A DNA stretch of 9,037 nt, taken from positions 1 to 9,037 of the forward strand of contig PAWK01000049.1 of the NCBI GenBank assembly GCA_002714195.1, read 5' to 3'. This DNA is from Gammaproteobacteria bacterium. Its GTDB lineage: Bacteria; Pseudomonadota; Gammaproteobacteria; Pseudomonadales; Pseudohongiellaceae. Of the stretch, positions 1 through 6,274 are shown piece after piece (the first letter of the stretch is position 1; each line of letters starts with the position of its first letter). A program made the translations under genes and the position numbers. The notes beneath the pieces were generated by a model. It ran no database searches, was not told the origin of the DNA, and saw only the letters and a program-made list of their open reading frames with translations.

Positions 1-89
1 ATCCGATAAAATAACAGACTCTCCTTGTTTTCAGCTTTTATGCGCAGGAACTGCTGCATCATTGGTGTGTGGTTTTGTTTTTTGGTCAA
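1..89 (-). CDS. mutS: DNA mismatch repair protein MutS, N-terminal fragment (cut by left edge)
   Basis: Only the first 29 codons plus two bases are present. The minus strand from base 89 reads a short N-terminus followed by NHTPMMQQFLRIKAENK and then LLFYR. This matches the very conserved start of MutS (HTPMMQQYLRLKA...LLFYRMGDFYELF in E. coli), the leading edge of the mismatch-binding domain. MutS recognises mispaired bases and recruits MutL. The frame is closed upstream by a TGA at 119-117. The most N-terminal start is the TTG at 89-87, which has a purine-rich GGGAAAA just before it. Two tandem ATGs at 62-57 lie inside the conserved HTPMMQQ motif, and using them would remove the conserved His-Thr-Pro. 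mutS is divergent from the cinA-like gene with 139 bases between starts. Identity is strong despite the short length; the start codon is less certain. Confidence 0.87.
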   Translation of the reverse strand, partial: MTKKQNHTPMMQQFLRIKAENKESLLFYR

Positions 90-228
90 TTTTTTTCCCA
101 GAGATCGATATTTTCGTCAATTTTACATCGTTTACTTTATAACTTGGATATAAATATTTGAATTGACCGCAATGTTATTAAGCAAAGTTATTCTTGGTTT
201 ATCAGTTAGCAGTCTATAAGATTATCGG
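90..228. promoter_or_regulatory. Divergent intergenic region between mutS and pncC/cinA
   Basis: These 139 AT-rich bases must hold promoters for both divergent genes. I see A/T-rich -10-like hexamers on both strands (for example TATAAA read on the minus strand near 136-141), but no convincingly spaced -35 and -10 pair, and no CTG-N10-CAG LexA box. The exact promoters are therefore left open. Confidence 0.4.
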
Positions 229-723
229 ATGAGTAAACTTGATATTTCCCATGACTTAGTTCTGAAAGTCATAGGTAGATTAAATTCAAAAAAGTTAACG
301 ATTGCGACTGCTGAATCGTGCACTGGGGGTTGGTTGGCCCAAGTCTTAACTAGTGTATCTGGCAGCTCTGAATGGTTTCGTGCAGGCTTTGTTACCTATT
401 CAAATCAGTCCAAGCAAGATCTGCTTAGCGTGCCCTCAAAATGTTTCCGTTGCGACGGTCCAGGCGCTGTAAGTGAAGAAGTTGTGCGAGCTATGGCAGA
501 GGGAACTATAGCAGTTTGTAAGACAAATTTTGCGGTCGCTGTAAGTGGTATTGCGGGCCCAGAGGGTGGAACCATAGAAAAACCGGTCGGTACTGTTTGG
601 ATAGCATGGGGCTGGGAAAGCAGAGTTCAAACTAAACGGTTTTTTTTCACAGGAGAACGAAGTCAGGTTAGGTTCGCAGCAGTAGAGGCTGCTTTGTCAG
701 GAATTCTTACATTTATTCCTTAG
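229..723 (+). CDS. pncC: Nicotinamide-nucleotide amidase, stand-alone CinA C-terminal domain (PncC family)
   Basis: The 164-residue protein is the size of E. coli PncC (YgaD) and consists of a single CinA C-terminal domain; the N-terminal COG1058/MocF-like half of full CinA is absent. In this family the enzyme deamidates nicotinamide mononucleotide to nicotinate mononucleotide in the pyridine-nucleotide cycle, in the cytoplasm. Visible hallmarks are TIATAESCTGGWLA at 24-37 with the likely nucleophile Ser30, and FVTYSNQSK at 54-62 with Tyr57 and Lys62 (the conserved Y..N..K pattern). Others are the VSEEVVRAMA helix near 81-90 and the glycine-rich SGIAGPEGG at 106-114. The ATG at 229 starts just ahead of the conserved region; the Shine-Dalgarno sequence is weak. 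The gene sits before recA, as in E. coli and many other gammaproteobacteria, but recA has its own SOS-type promoter, so cotranscription need not be obligatory. Confidence 0.9.
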   Translation: MSKLDISHDLVLKVIGRLNSKKLTIATAESCTGGWLAQVLTSVSGSSEWFRAGFVTYSNQSKQDLLSVPSKCFRCDGPGAVSEEVVRAMAEGTIAVCKTNFAVAVSGIAGPEGGTIEKPVGTVWIAWGWESRVQTKRFFFTGERSQVRFAAVEAALSGILTFIP

Positions 724-759
724 TTTTTAACTAAAGAAAATAAACTATTTGCCTATATA

Positions 760-775
760 CTGGTTGTATGTACAG
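760..775 (+). promoter_or_regulatory. LexA (SOS) box 1 upstream of recA
   Basis: CTGGTTGTATGTACAG fits the gammaproteobacterial CTG-N10-CAG LexA pattern, with one departure (CTGG where CTGT is preferred in the left arm). It is flanked by TA on both sides, like the E. coli recA operator (TACTG...CAGTA). It overlaps the candidate -35 element (TTGTAT, 764-769), a position suited to repression. Confidence 0.75.
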
Positions 776-792
776 TAATTATTTGTTTTAAT
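764..792 (+). promoter_or_regulatory. Candidate sigma-70 promoter of recA
   Basis: TTGTAT at 764-769 and TTTAAT at 787-792 are separated by exactly 17 bases. The -10 matches the consensus at five of six positions, and the -35 keeps the TTG. The predicted start of transcription near 799 falls inside the second LexA box, so both boxes would clash with RNA polymerase. This gives a leader of about 230 bases before the recA start codon. It is an inference from spacing and hexamers only. Confidence 0.4.
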
Positions 793-796
793 CATA

Positions 797-812
797 CTGT
801 TCGTATGTACAG
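797..812 (+). promoter_or_regulatory. LexA (SOS) box 2 upstream of recA
   Basis: CTGTTCGTATGTACAG has both ideal arms (CTGT and ACAG) of the CTG-N10-CAG gammaproteobacterial LexA operator. It lies 37 bases downstream of the first box, and both share the 11-base segment GTATGTACAGT (766-776 and 803-813). It supports LexA control of recA and of the downstream recX. Confidence 0.82.
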
Positions 813-1027
813 TGTTTAGCTTGCCTTAGACGCAAACAGAATTCATCAGTTTGTAGGAAAGGGCAGTGCGTAAGATACACAGAATGAATAGCATAGGTTA
901 ATTTGATTACGAACACTTCGCGAGCGGTTGGGGAAAATACCGCTATTTGGCGATTACAGATGCCAGTCAACAACTGCATTACTCATGGAACCAGCATCAG
1001 TTGTAAGGAAATACCAAGGAAACAACT
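813..1027 (+). other. Long recA leader with candidate hairpins and a short leader ORF
   Basis: About 215 gene-free bases separate the second LexA box from recA. Inverted repeats visible here are AGCGGT/ACCGCT (923-928 and 939-944), TGGC/GCCA (948-951 and 962-965) and ACAACTG/CAGTTGT (970-976 and 998-1004). A short plus-strand ORF starts at ATG 960 and encodes 23 residues (beginning MPVNNCITHG). It ends in a TGA at 1029-1031 that overlaps the recA ATG as ATGA. The recA Shine-Dalgarno sequence AAGGA (1016-1020) lies inside that ORF, seven bases before the start codon. Whether the leader ORF or hairpins act is unknown; no strong Shine-Dalgarno sequence precedes the ORF. No terminator-like T-run is present. 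Confidence 0.35.
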
Positions 1028-2104
1028 ATGATTGAAGATAATAGCAATAAAGAGAAAGCTCTAGCAGCTGCGTTATCGCAGATTGAGAGACAGTTCGGCA
1101 AGGGCTCAATGATGCGGCTCGGTGATACTGACCGTGAGGCAATGCCCGCAATTTCAACAGGTTCCTTAGGGCTTGATATAGCTTTAGGCATTGGTGGTTT
1201 ACCGAAGGGTCGTATAGTTGAAATATATGGACCAGAATCGTCAGGTAAGACAACTCTTACTCTACAAGTGATTGCTGAAGCTCAAAAGGCAGGTGGGAGC
1301 TGCGCATTTATAGATGCGGAACACGCATTAGACCCTATTTATGCTAAAAATCTTGGCGTAGATGTAGAAAATCTTTTAGTGAGTCAGCCTGACACAGGAG
1401 AGCAGGCTTTGGAAATTTGCGATATGGTGGTTAGATCTGGAGCACTTGATGTTGTGGTAATAGATTCAGTTGCGGCCTTGACGCCAAAAGCAGAAATTGA
1501 GGGGGATATGGGAGATAGTCATATGGGCCTTCAGGCCCGTCTTATGTCGCAAGCGCTGCGAAAAATGACAGCTAATATTAAGAATTCAAATACCTTGGTG
1601 ATATTTATTAACCAGATAAGGATGAAGATCGGTGTGATGTTTGGTTCGCCTGAAACTACAACGGGAGGAAATGCGCTTAAATTTTATTCGTCCGTTAGAT
1701 TAGATATTAGAAGAATTGGTTCGATTAAAGACGGTGATGAAGTGGTCGGTAACGAGACACGAGTAAAAGTGGTCAAGAATAAGGTAGCCCCGCCATTCCG
1801 ACAAACAGAGTTTCAAATTATGTATGGCGAAGGAATTCATCACCTGGGTGAGGTCATTGATCTCGGTGTTAAGCACGGTATAGTTGAAAAGTCAGGCGCG
1901 TGGTATGCATATAAAGGCGAAAAAATCGGCCAAGGCAAGAAAAATGTAGCCACATATTTGGAAGAAAATCCGTCACTTGCGAATGAAATAGAGAGCATTG
2001 TTAGAAATCAGCTCCTAACGCCCTCGGAAACGCCTGGTGGCGACTCTGAGCTTAATGATGACGTCGTAGTGTTGGCTGATGCCAAATCAAAGGCCGCTTC
2101 TTAA
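1028..2104 (+). CDS. recA: Recombinase RecA
   Basis: RecA is the ATP-dependent strand-exchange protein of homologous recombination. As a filament on single-stranded DNA it triggers LexA self-cleavage and so the SOS response. The 358 residues cover the full family length. Visible features are the N-terminal helix region ([24 protein letters not shown], residues 10-33), the Walker A motif GPESSGKT at 68-75, the catalytic Glu98 in [10 protein letters not shown], and Walker B VVVID at 142-146. DNA-binding loop L1 lies around 156-166 ([11 protein letters not shown]), and loop L2 follows [20 protein letters not shown] at 195-214. The extreme C-terminus ([18 protein letters not shown]) is only mildly acidic and ends with two lysines, unlike the strongly acidic E. 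coli tail. The ATG at 1028 has an AAGGA seven bases upstream. Two LexA boxes lie upstream, and recX follows after 12 bases. Confidence 0.98.
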   Translation: MIEDNSNKEKALAAALSQIERQFGKGSMMRLGDTDREAMPAISTGSLGLDIALGIGGLPKGRIVEIYGPESSGKTTLTLQVIAEAQKAGGSCAFIDAEHALDPIYAKNLGVDVENLLVSQPDTGEQALEICDMVVRSGALDVVVIDSVAALTPKAEIEGDMGDSHMGLQARLMSQALRKMTANIKNSNTLVIFINQIRMKIGVMFGSPETTTGGNALKFYSSVRLDIRRIGSIKDGDEVVGNETRVKVVKNKVAPPFRQTEFQIMYGEGIHHLGEVIDLGVKHGIVEKSGAWYAYKGEKIGQGKKNVATYLEENPSLANEIESIVRNQLLTPSETPGGDSELNDDVVVLADAKSKAAS

Positions 2105-2116
2105 AGTATTGTTAAG

Positions 2117-2593
2117 TTGAAGTCTGAATCCATTTCAAGAAATGGTGAGTCTGCTCTGCGACGCGCTGCTATGGACTATTTGGCCCGTCGCGAGCATTCA
2201 TTCTACGAACTAAAAAAGAAGCTTCACACTAAATTTCCACAAGTTAAAACCGATTTAATCCATGATGTTGTCCATGCCCTTCGGGTGGAGAATTTACAAA
2301 ATGATGAGAGGTTTGTTGAATCTTATTCGAGATACCGAAAAAGTAGAGGTTTTGGATATCGGCATATAAGACATGCGTTAAAACTTAGAAAAGTGGAAAA
2401 CAAACAGGTAGATAAGTATTTAGTTTTAAATGATTCAGAATGGGTAGAGCTTGCGATGAGCGTTATAAGAAAGAAATGGGGAGGGCGAAGACCAGCAGAA
2501 ATGACCTCCATTGAGAGATCGAAAATCATTCGATTCATGGAAAGTCGAGGTTTTTTATTTTCTCAAATAGATCAAGCCATGACTTTATTATAG
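2117..2593 (+). CDS. recX: Regulatory protein RecX
   Basis: The 158 residues match the usual size of RecX (about 150-165), a helical-repeat protein that binds RecA filaments and restrains their growth and activity. The diagnostic segment RRAAMDYLARREHSFYELKKKL (around 15-36) corresponds to the family's A..L..R.HS..EL...L signature and is followed by further helical repeats rich in basic residues. The start is a TTG at 2117, with 12 bases between the recA stop and this codon. The first in-frame ATG is at 2171 (residue 19) and would cut into the signature helix, so TTG is preferred. The Shine-Dalgarno sequence is weak (GTTAAG directly before), which suggests translation coupled to recA and low yield, as is common for recX. 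It would be cotranscribed with recA and hence SOS-inducible. Confidence 0.9.
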   Translation: MKSESISRNGESALRRAAMDYLARREHSFYELKKKLHTKFPQVKTDLIHDVVHALRVENLQNDERFVESYSRYRKSRGFGYRHIRHALKLRKVENKQVDKYLVLNDSEWVELAMSVIRKKWGGRRPAEMTSIERSKIIRFMESRGFLFSQIDQAMTLL

Positions 2594-2712
2594 TCTCTTA
2601 ACTTACAGAGATTAAAAAGTATTTTTAAATACAAAACTATAATTGATAGAATATTGGCTAGGTCAGTCGCTAGATAAAAAATAAGGACCTTAATCTTTTA
2701 CCCGGAATGATC

Positions 2713-3969
2713 ATGAAATTGATAAAGCCTTTTCGTGGCGTAAGACCCACAAAAGAGTTGGCCTCTCAAGTGGCCTCCCCACCTTATGACGTAGTAAGTC
2801 GATCTGAAGCAAGAGGAATTGCTAAAGGGAACCCATATAGTTTTCTCCACATCAATAAGCCCGACATCGATCTAGACGATGATATTGACGCTGATCATCC
2901 TCTCGTTTATCAGACCGGTAGGAATAATTTAGATGAATTTTTAAATTCTGGGGTACTTATTAAAGATGAGGTCGAAAGTTTCTATCTCTATCGCCAAATT
3001 ATGGGTCGGCATGAACAGTTGGGGCTGGTCGCGATAGCGTCTGTAGATGCTTACAATAATGGATCTATTAAAATTCACGAGCTTACGCGCCCGAATAAGG
3101 AAGCAGATAGAGTAAGACATATGGAAGAACTTGGAGCTCAAGTCGGTCCCGTATTTATGACTTACAAAGAGAACCCTGCTTTGACGAATCTGATGAACGA
3201 AGTGGCTGAGAATGATCCTGAGTACAATTTTATTGATGAGTCTGATGTTAGGCATACATTTTGGACAATTCAAGACCGCGACAGAATAGCGTCTATCGAG
3301 GACACATTTGAAGAAGTAAAAACTCTTTATGTGGCGGATGGCCATCATCGGTCAGCTGCAGCGTCACGTGTTCGAGAGAGATATAGAAATGAAAATAAGG
3401 ATAACAATGGGCGTGAGTCCTATAACTATTTTTTAGTTGTTATTTTCCCCCATAACCAAATGAAGATCCTAGACTATAATAGAGTGCTTAAGGATCTGAA
3501 TGGTATGTCAGCCGGACAGTTTATCTCGGCAATTGAAACTGATTTTATTCTAGAGAAAGTAACTTCCGAGGATGACGCAAAACCATCTAGGTCCTTAGAG
3601 TTTGGCTTATACCTCGAAGATTCTTGGTTTAGATTAACTCTTAAGCCTGAGGTGGCGAGCACTATCGAGACGAGTAACCCTGTTGATGGCCTTGATGTAT
3701 CTGTTCTTCAAAAATACATCTTGAGTCCTATTTTAGAAATTCATGATCAGAGAACAGACGAGAGAATTGAATTTGTGGGTGGAATCAAAGGATTATTGGG
3801 TCTAAAGGATCGCGTTATTAGAGATGGGTGGATGGCCGGTATTGCTCTTTACCCTACATCAGTTGAAAGTTTAATGAAAGTTGCTGATGCTGGTGAAGTT
3901 ATGCCACCTAAGTCTACTTGGTTTGAGCCAAAATTAAAGAGTGGCTTGGTGAGTCACCTATTAGATTAA
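2713..3969 (+). CDS. DUF1015 family protein (COG4198 type), function not established here
   Basis: This cytoplasmic-looking protein of 418 residues has no signal peptide or membrane segment. Family hallmarks, numbered from the ATG at 2707, are IKPFRGVRP at 6-14, ASPPYDVVS at 23-31, and the histidine-containing HELTRPNKEADRVRHMEELGA at 124-144. Further ones are VGPVFMTY at 146-153, LYVADGHHRSAAASR at 207-221, and the stretch FLVVIFPHNQMKILDYNRV at 242-260. The DGHHR loop resembles the phosphate-handling loop of the ParB/sulfiredoxin fold, which includes free-serine kinases; that is an inference and not a demonstrated role. The second ATG (2713) is chosen because GGA lies six bases before it and the family usually begins at this lysine-rich start; 2707 is the alternative. 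It lies 119 bases after recX on the same strand, where alaS often sits in related genomes. Confidence 0.82.
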   Translation: MKLIKPFRGVRPTKELASQVASPPYDVVSRSEARGIAKGNPYSFLHINKPDIDLDDDIDADHPLVYQTGRNNLDEFLNSGVLIKDEVESFYLYRQIMGRHEQLGLVAIASVDAYNNGSIKIHELTRPNKEADRVRHMEELGAQVGPVFMTYKENPALTNLMNEVAENDPEYNFIDESDVRHTFWTIQDRDRIASIEDTFEEVKTLYVADGHHRSAAASRVRERYRNENKDNNGRESYNYFLVVIFPHNQMKILDYNRVLKDLNGMSAGQFISAIETDFILEKVTSEDDAKPSRSLEFGLYLEDSWFRLTLKPEVASTIETSNPVDGLDVSVLQKYILSPILEIHDQRTDERIEFVGGIKGLLGLKDRVIRDGWMAGIALYPTSVESLMKVADAGEVMPPKSTWFEPKLKSGLVSHLLD

Positions 3970-4028
3970 AAAGGTTACTACAGACTTAAATAAACTCTAT
4001 CGAGTAGGTAACTGAGTAGGTTATAGAT

Positions 4029-4065
4029 AGGCTAAGCGTTAAGAGTAAATCAAAACACTTAGCCT
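4029..4065. terminator. Candidate bidirectional hairpin between convergent genes
   Basis: AGGCTAAG (4029-4036) and CTTAGCCT (4058-4065) form a perfect 8-base inverted repeat with a 21-base loop. It lies in the 116-base gap between the DUF1015 stop and the ibpA stop, where a shared terminator is expected. Neither side carries a clear T-run, so intrinsic termination is uncertain. Confidence 0.35.
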
Positions 4066-4085
4066 CGATTAACTAGTCTTGACGC

Positions 4086-4553
4086 TCAAGCGGCTGCGTC
4101 TTTCGTACTAAGTCCCACAAGCCGTCCTTTACCTTCAGTTATTGGTATTGTCTTTGGCTTCATGGCATCTGGAATTTCCCGAGCCAAATCGATGTGGAGC
4201 AATCCGTTCGCCAACTGCGCCCCAACAATTTCTATATGGTCCGCAAGCTGGAATTTTCGTTCAAAATTTCTGCCTGCTATTCCTTGATGAAGGTAATTTC
4301 GTGTATTTTTATCAGGATGCTTTTGTCCTTTGACTGTCAGAGTCTGCTTTTCGCTTTTTATATCTAGTTCGTCTGACTGAAAACCAGAAACGGCCATTGT
4401 AATTTGATAGCGATTATCATTGATCAACTCGATATTGTATGGTGGATAAGAATTTGCGGCTCTGTCAGATCTATGGATGTTATCCAAAAGAGTGGACAGA
4501 TGATCAAAGCCAACAGTTGTGCGGTATAGCGGTGAAAAATCAAAATTTGTCAT
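4086..4553 (-). CDS. ibpA: Small heat-shock protein, Hsp20/IbpA family
   Basis: This is an ATP-independent holdase chaperone that binds unfolding proteins in the cytoplasm and hands them to the DnaK/ClpB system. The 155-residue protein begins MTNFDFSPLYRTTVGFDHL, closely matching the IbpA start (MRNFDLSPLYRS.IGFD). It contains the alpha-crystallin domain from YPPYNIEL (36-43) to LLHIDLAREIP (118-128), including the very IbpA-like GIAGRNFERKFQLA at 91-104. A C-terminal I-P-I motif (136-138), the IxI/V oligomerisation signature, follows. The frame has another ATG six bases upstream (4559), but AAGGA (4565-4561) lies only one base before that and seven bases before the ATG at 4553. The second ATG is therefore the better start. 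A sigma-32-like promoter and a ROSE-type thermometer precede it. It could equally be called ibpB or hsp20, as no second paralogue is in the window. Confidence 0.93.
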   Translation of the reverse strand: MTNFDFSPLYRTTVGFDHLSTLLDNIHRSDRAANSYPPYNIELINDNRYQITMAVSGFQSDELDIKSEKQTLTVKGQKHPDKNTRNYLHQGIAGRNFERKFQLADHIEIVGAQLANGLLHIDLAREIPDAMKPKTIPITEGKGRLVGLSTKDAAA

Positions 4554-4556
4554 GGT

Positions 4557-4594
4557 CATATCCTTATTATGCCTCTGCGAGGCAAAGCAATATG
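4557..4594 (-). promoter_or_regulatory. ROSE-type RNA thermometer hairpin masking the ibpA Shine-Dalgarno
   Basis: In the minus-strand transcript, CAUAUUGCUU (4594-4585) can pair with AAGGAUAUG (4565-4557). The pairs are C-G, A-U, U-A, A-U, U-A and U.G, then G4588 is bulged, then C-G, U-A and U-A. The enclosed UGCCUC (4584-4579) and GAGGCA (4575-4570) form a perfect six-pair upper stem with a GCA loop. The whole Shine-Dalgarno sequence AAGGA is sequestered. A UUGCU segment with a bulged G opposite AGGA is the known signature of ROSE thermometers ahead of bacterial hsp20/ibpA genes. The fold was made by hand from complementarity; melting was not calculated. Confidence 0.75.
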
Positions 4595-4659
4595 TAAGTA
4601 AGCCTGTATAAAACCAAGCGTTTCGAGAAAATCTACATTGATCTTTCTCTTAAGGGTAG

Positions 4660-4687
4660 ATGTGGGGGTAATGGTCAAGAAATCAAG
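4660..4687 (-). promoter_or_regulatory. Candidate sigma-32 (heat-shock) promoter of ibpA
   Basis: Read on the minus strand, CTTGATT (4687-4681) is followed after 13 bases by CCCCACAT (4667-4660). The sigma-32 consensus is CTTGAAA, 13-14 bases, CCCCATNT, so both elements and the spacing fit. Transcription would start near 4652, giving a leader of about 100 bases that contains the thermometer hairpin. A second CTTGA (4678-4674) lies too close to the -10 to serve as its -35. Confidence 0.6.
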
Positions 4688-4793
4688 TGGTATATGCTTA
4701 TCTAGGTTTAAATTAACAACAACACAAAAAATACGCGAGCATTGAGGTAAGCAGAGTGGTTAAAGAATATTTGGTTAACGAATGTATGCATTT

Positions 4794-6242
4794 CTATGGT
4801 ATGAATAAATCCATAAAATCGGTTACCTTGGTATTCTCGAGTTCTTTCTGATTCTTACATAGACTGAAAATTTCTTCGCATCGATCTTTTGTAAAAATAG
4901 TAAGAAGGTTTGTCTTAAACTTTTCTTCTAGTAAGGGAATTCCCTCCTTTCTTCTTCTCCTATGCCCAATGGGGTAATTAATTTCAACTTCTTCAGTTAC
5001 GCTGCCGTCGTCAAAAATTATTTGCAATGAGTTCGCTATACTGCGTTTATCTGGCTCCAAATACTCATTGGTGTACCTTGGCTCTTCCTCAACCGTCATT
5101 TTTTCCCGAAGGGTATCAATAATCGGATTACTATGATGGAAGTCGTCTTCATAGTGCTGTGCCGTTAGATTACCAAACGCAAGTGGTACAGCTATCATAT
5201 ACTGCAAACAGTGGTCTCGATCGGCCGGATTATTTAGCGGGCCGACTTTGCTAATAATACGTATTGCAGACTCATGTGTTTTTATCTTTATCTCTTTAAT
5301 ATTTGGCAATCTATCTTTTACAATGGGGTGAAGTCTCACGGCTGCCTCTGCAGCTGTTTGCGAATGAAATTCTGCGGGGAATGATATCTTAAACAAAATG
5401 TTTTCCATAACATATGAGCTGTATTCTTGGGAGAGCTTAAAGTCTTTACCCTGAAAAGAAACATCATAAAACCCCCATGTGGGTGTAGTTAGAACGCTTG
5501 GGTACCCAATTTCTCCTCTCAACGTCAAATTAGCAAGGTGAACTGCGCGTGATGTAGCATCGCCTGCGGCCCATGATTTTCTGGGACCAGCGTTTGGTGC
5601 ATGACGGTATGTTCTCAAACTAGATCCATCAAGCCATGCTTGAGAGAGAGCGTCTATAATCTGCTGTTTAGACCCCCCCATAAGCTTGGTGACAACTGCT
5701 GTAGAGGCCACTCTAACCAACAATACATGGCAAAGCCCGACTCGATTGAAGCTATTTTCAAGTGCCAGAACACCTTGTATTTCATGAGCCTTTATCATGG
5801 CAGTTAGCACATCTCGCATCAGAAAGGGATCTTTGCCTTCAACTATTTTCACCTGCGAAAGATAGTCTGCAACGCCAAGTATCGCACCTAAATTATCCGA
5901 GGGGTGCCCCCATTCGGCTGCTAGCCATGTATCGTTAAAGTCTAACCACCTTATAATGCAACCGATATCCCAAGCAGCTTTTACTGGATCTAGTTTGTGC
6001 TTGGTTCCAGGCACTCGTGCTCCATTAGGAACAGTAGTACCCTCAACTATCGGGCCTAGCAATTTAGTGCATTCCGGAAAATTTAGCGCCAGAATGCCGC
6101 AACCTAGAGTGTCCATAAGGCAATTTCTTGCAGTATCGTATGCTTCGACTGAATTTATTTCGTGGTCGCAAACATAATTTGCTATATCGACAAGCACTTG
6201 ATCTGGTTTGGGGCGATCATTTAAATCTACATTTGCTGACAA
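4794..6242 (-). CDS. prpD: 2-methylcitrate dehydratase PrpD
   Basis: PrpD dehydrates (2S,3S)-2-methylcitrate to 2-methyl-cis-aconitate in the methylcitrate cycle. From the TTG at 6242 the protein has 482 residues, against 483 in E. coli. It begins with [22 protein letters not shown] directly after the start, as PrpD proteins do. Conserved blocks are [23 protein letters not shown] (about 42-64), [20 protein letters not shown] (98-117), [17 protein letters not shown] (221-237), [14 protein letters not shown] (288-301) and [16 protein letters not shown] further on. AAGG (6255-6252) lies nine bases before the TTG. An upstream in-frame ATG at 6299 overlaps prpC by 25 bases, adds 19 non-conserved residues and has no good Shine-Dalgarno sequence. 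With TTG, 32 bases separate prpD from the prpC stop. No clear terminator follows it. Confidence 0.95.
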   Translation of the reverse strand: MSANVDLNDRPKPDQVLVDIANYVCDHEINSVEAYDTARNCLMDTLGCGILALNFPECTKLLGPIVEGTTVPNGARVPGTKHKLDPVKAAWDIGCIIRWLDFNDTWLAAEWGHPSDNLGAILGVADYLSQVKIVEGKDPFLMRDVLTAMIKAHEIQGVLALENSFNRVGLCHVLLVRVASTAVVTKLMGGSKQQIIDALSQAWLDGSSLRTYRHAPNAGPRKSWAAGDATSRAVHLANLTLRGEIGYPSVLTTPTWGFYDVSFQGKDFKLSQEYSSYVMENILFKISFPAEFHSQTAAEAAVRLHPIVKDRLPNIKEIKIKTHESAIRIISKVGPLNNPADRDHCLQYMIAVPLAFGNLTAQHYEDDFHHSNPIIDTLREKMTVEEEPRYTNEYLEPDKRSIANSLQIIFDDGSVTEEVEINYPIGHRRRRKEGIPLLEEKFKTNLLTIFTKDRCEEIFSLCKNQKELENTKVTDFMDLFIP

Positions 6243-6274
6243 TTTAATATCCCTTATTGAACTTTTATACTTTG

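Noticed and set aside
720..734. TTAGTT-TTT-AACTAA hairpin at the pncC stop as a terminator
   Set aside because: The stem is almost purely A/T and no T-run follows on the plus strand.
788..979. A 63-codon minus-strand frame in the recA leader
   Set aside because: It overlaps the LexA boxes and recA leader, has no recognisable motif and no good ribosome binding site, and looks like a chance open frame.
2592..2613. AGTCTCT/AGAGATT hairpin after the recX stop as a terminator
   Set aside because: The stem is AT-rich with a G.U pair. It is followed by A-rich rather than T-rich sequence before a later TTTTT, so it is too weak to call.
2941..3348. A 135-codon minus-strand frame inside the DUF1015 gene
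   Set aside because: It lies wholly opposite conserved DUF1015 motifs and has no family signature.
4008..4025. Direct repeat GAGTAGGT around 4002-4021 as a possible attachment site or mobile-element scar
   Set aside because: It is short, has no integrase or transposase nearby, and sits in an ordinary convergent gap.
4687..4793. Terminator after prpD
   Set aside because: No GC-rich inverted repeat with a T-run is visible on the minus strand. Only a direct repeat-like TTAACC pair (near 4760-4776) was found. Read-through towards ibpA is possible.
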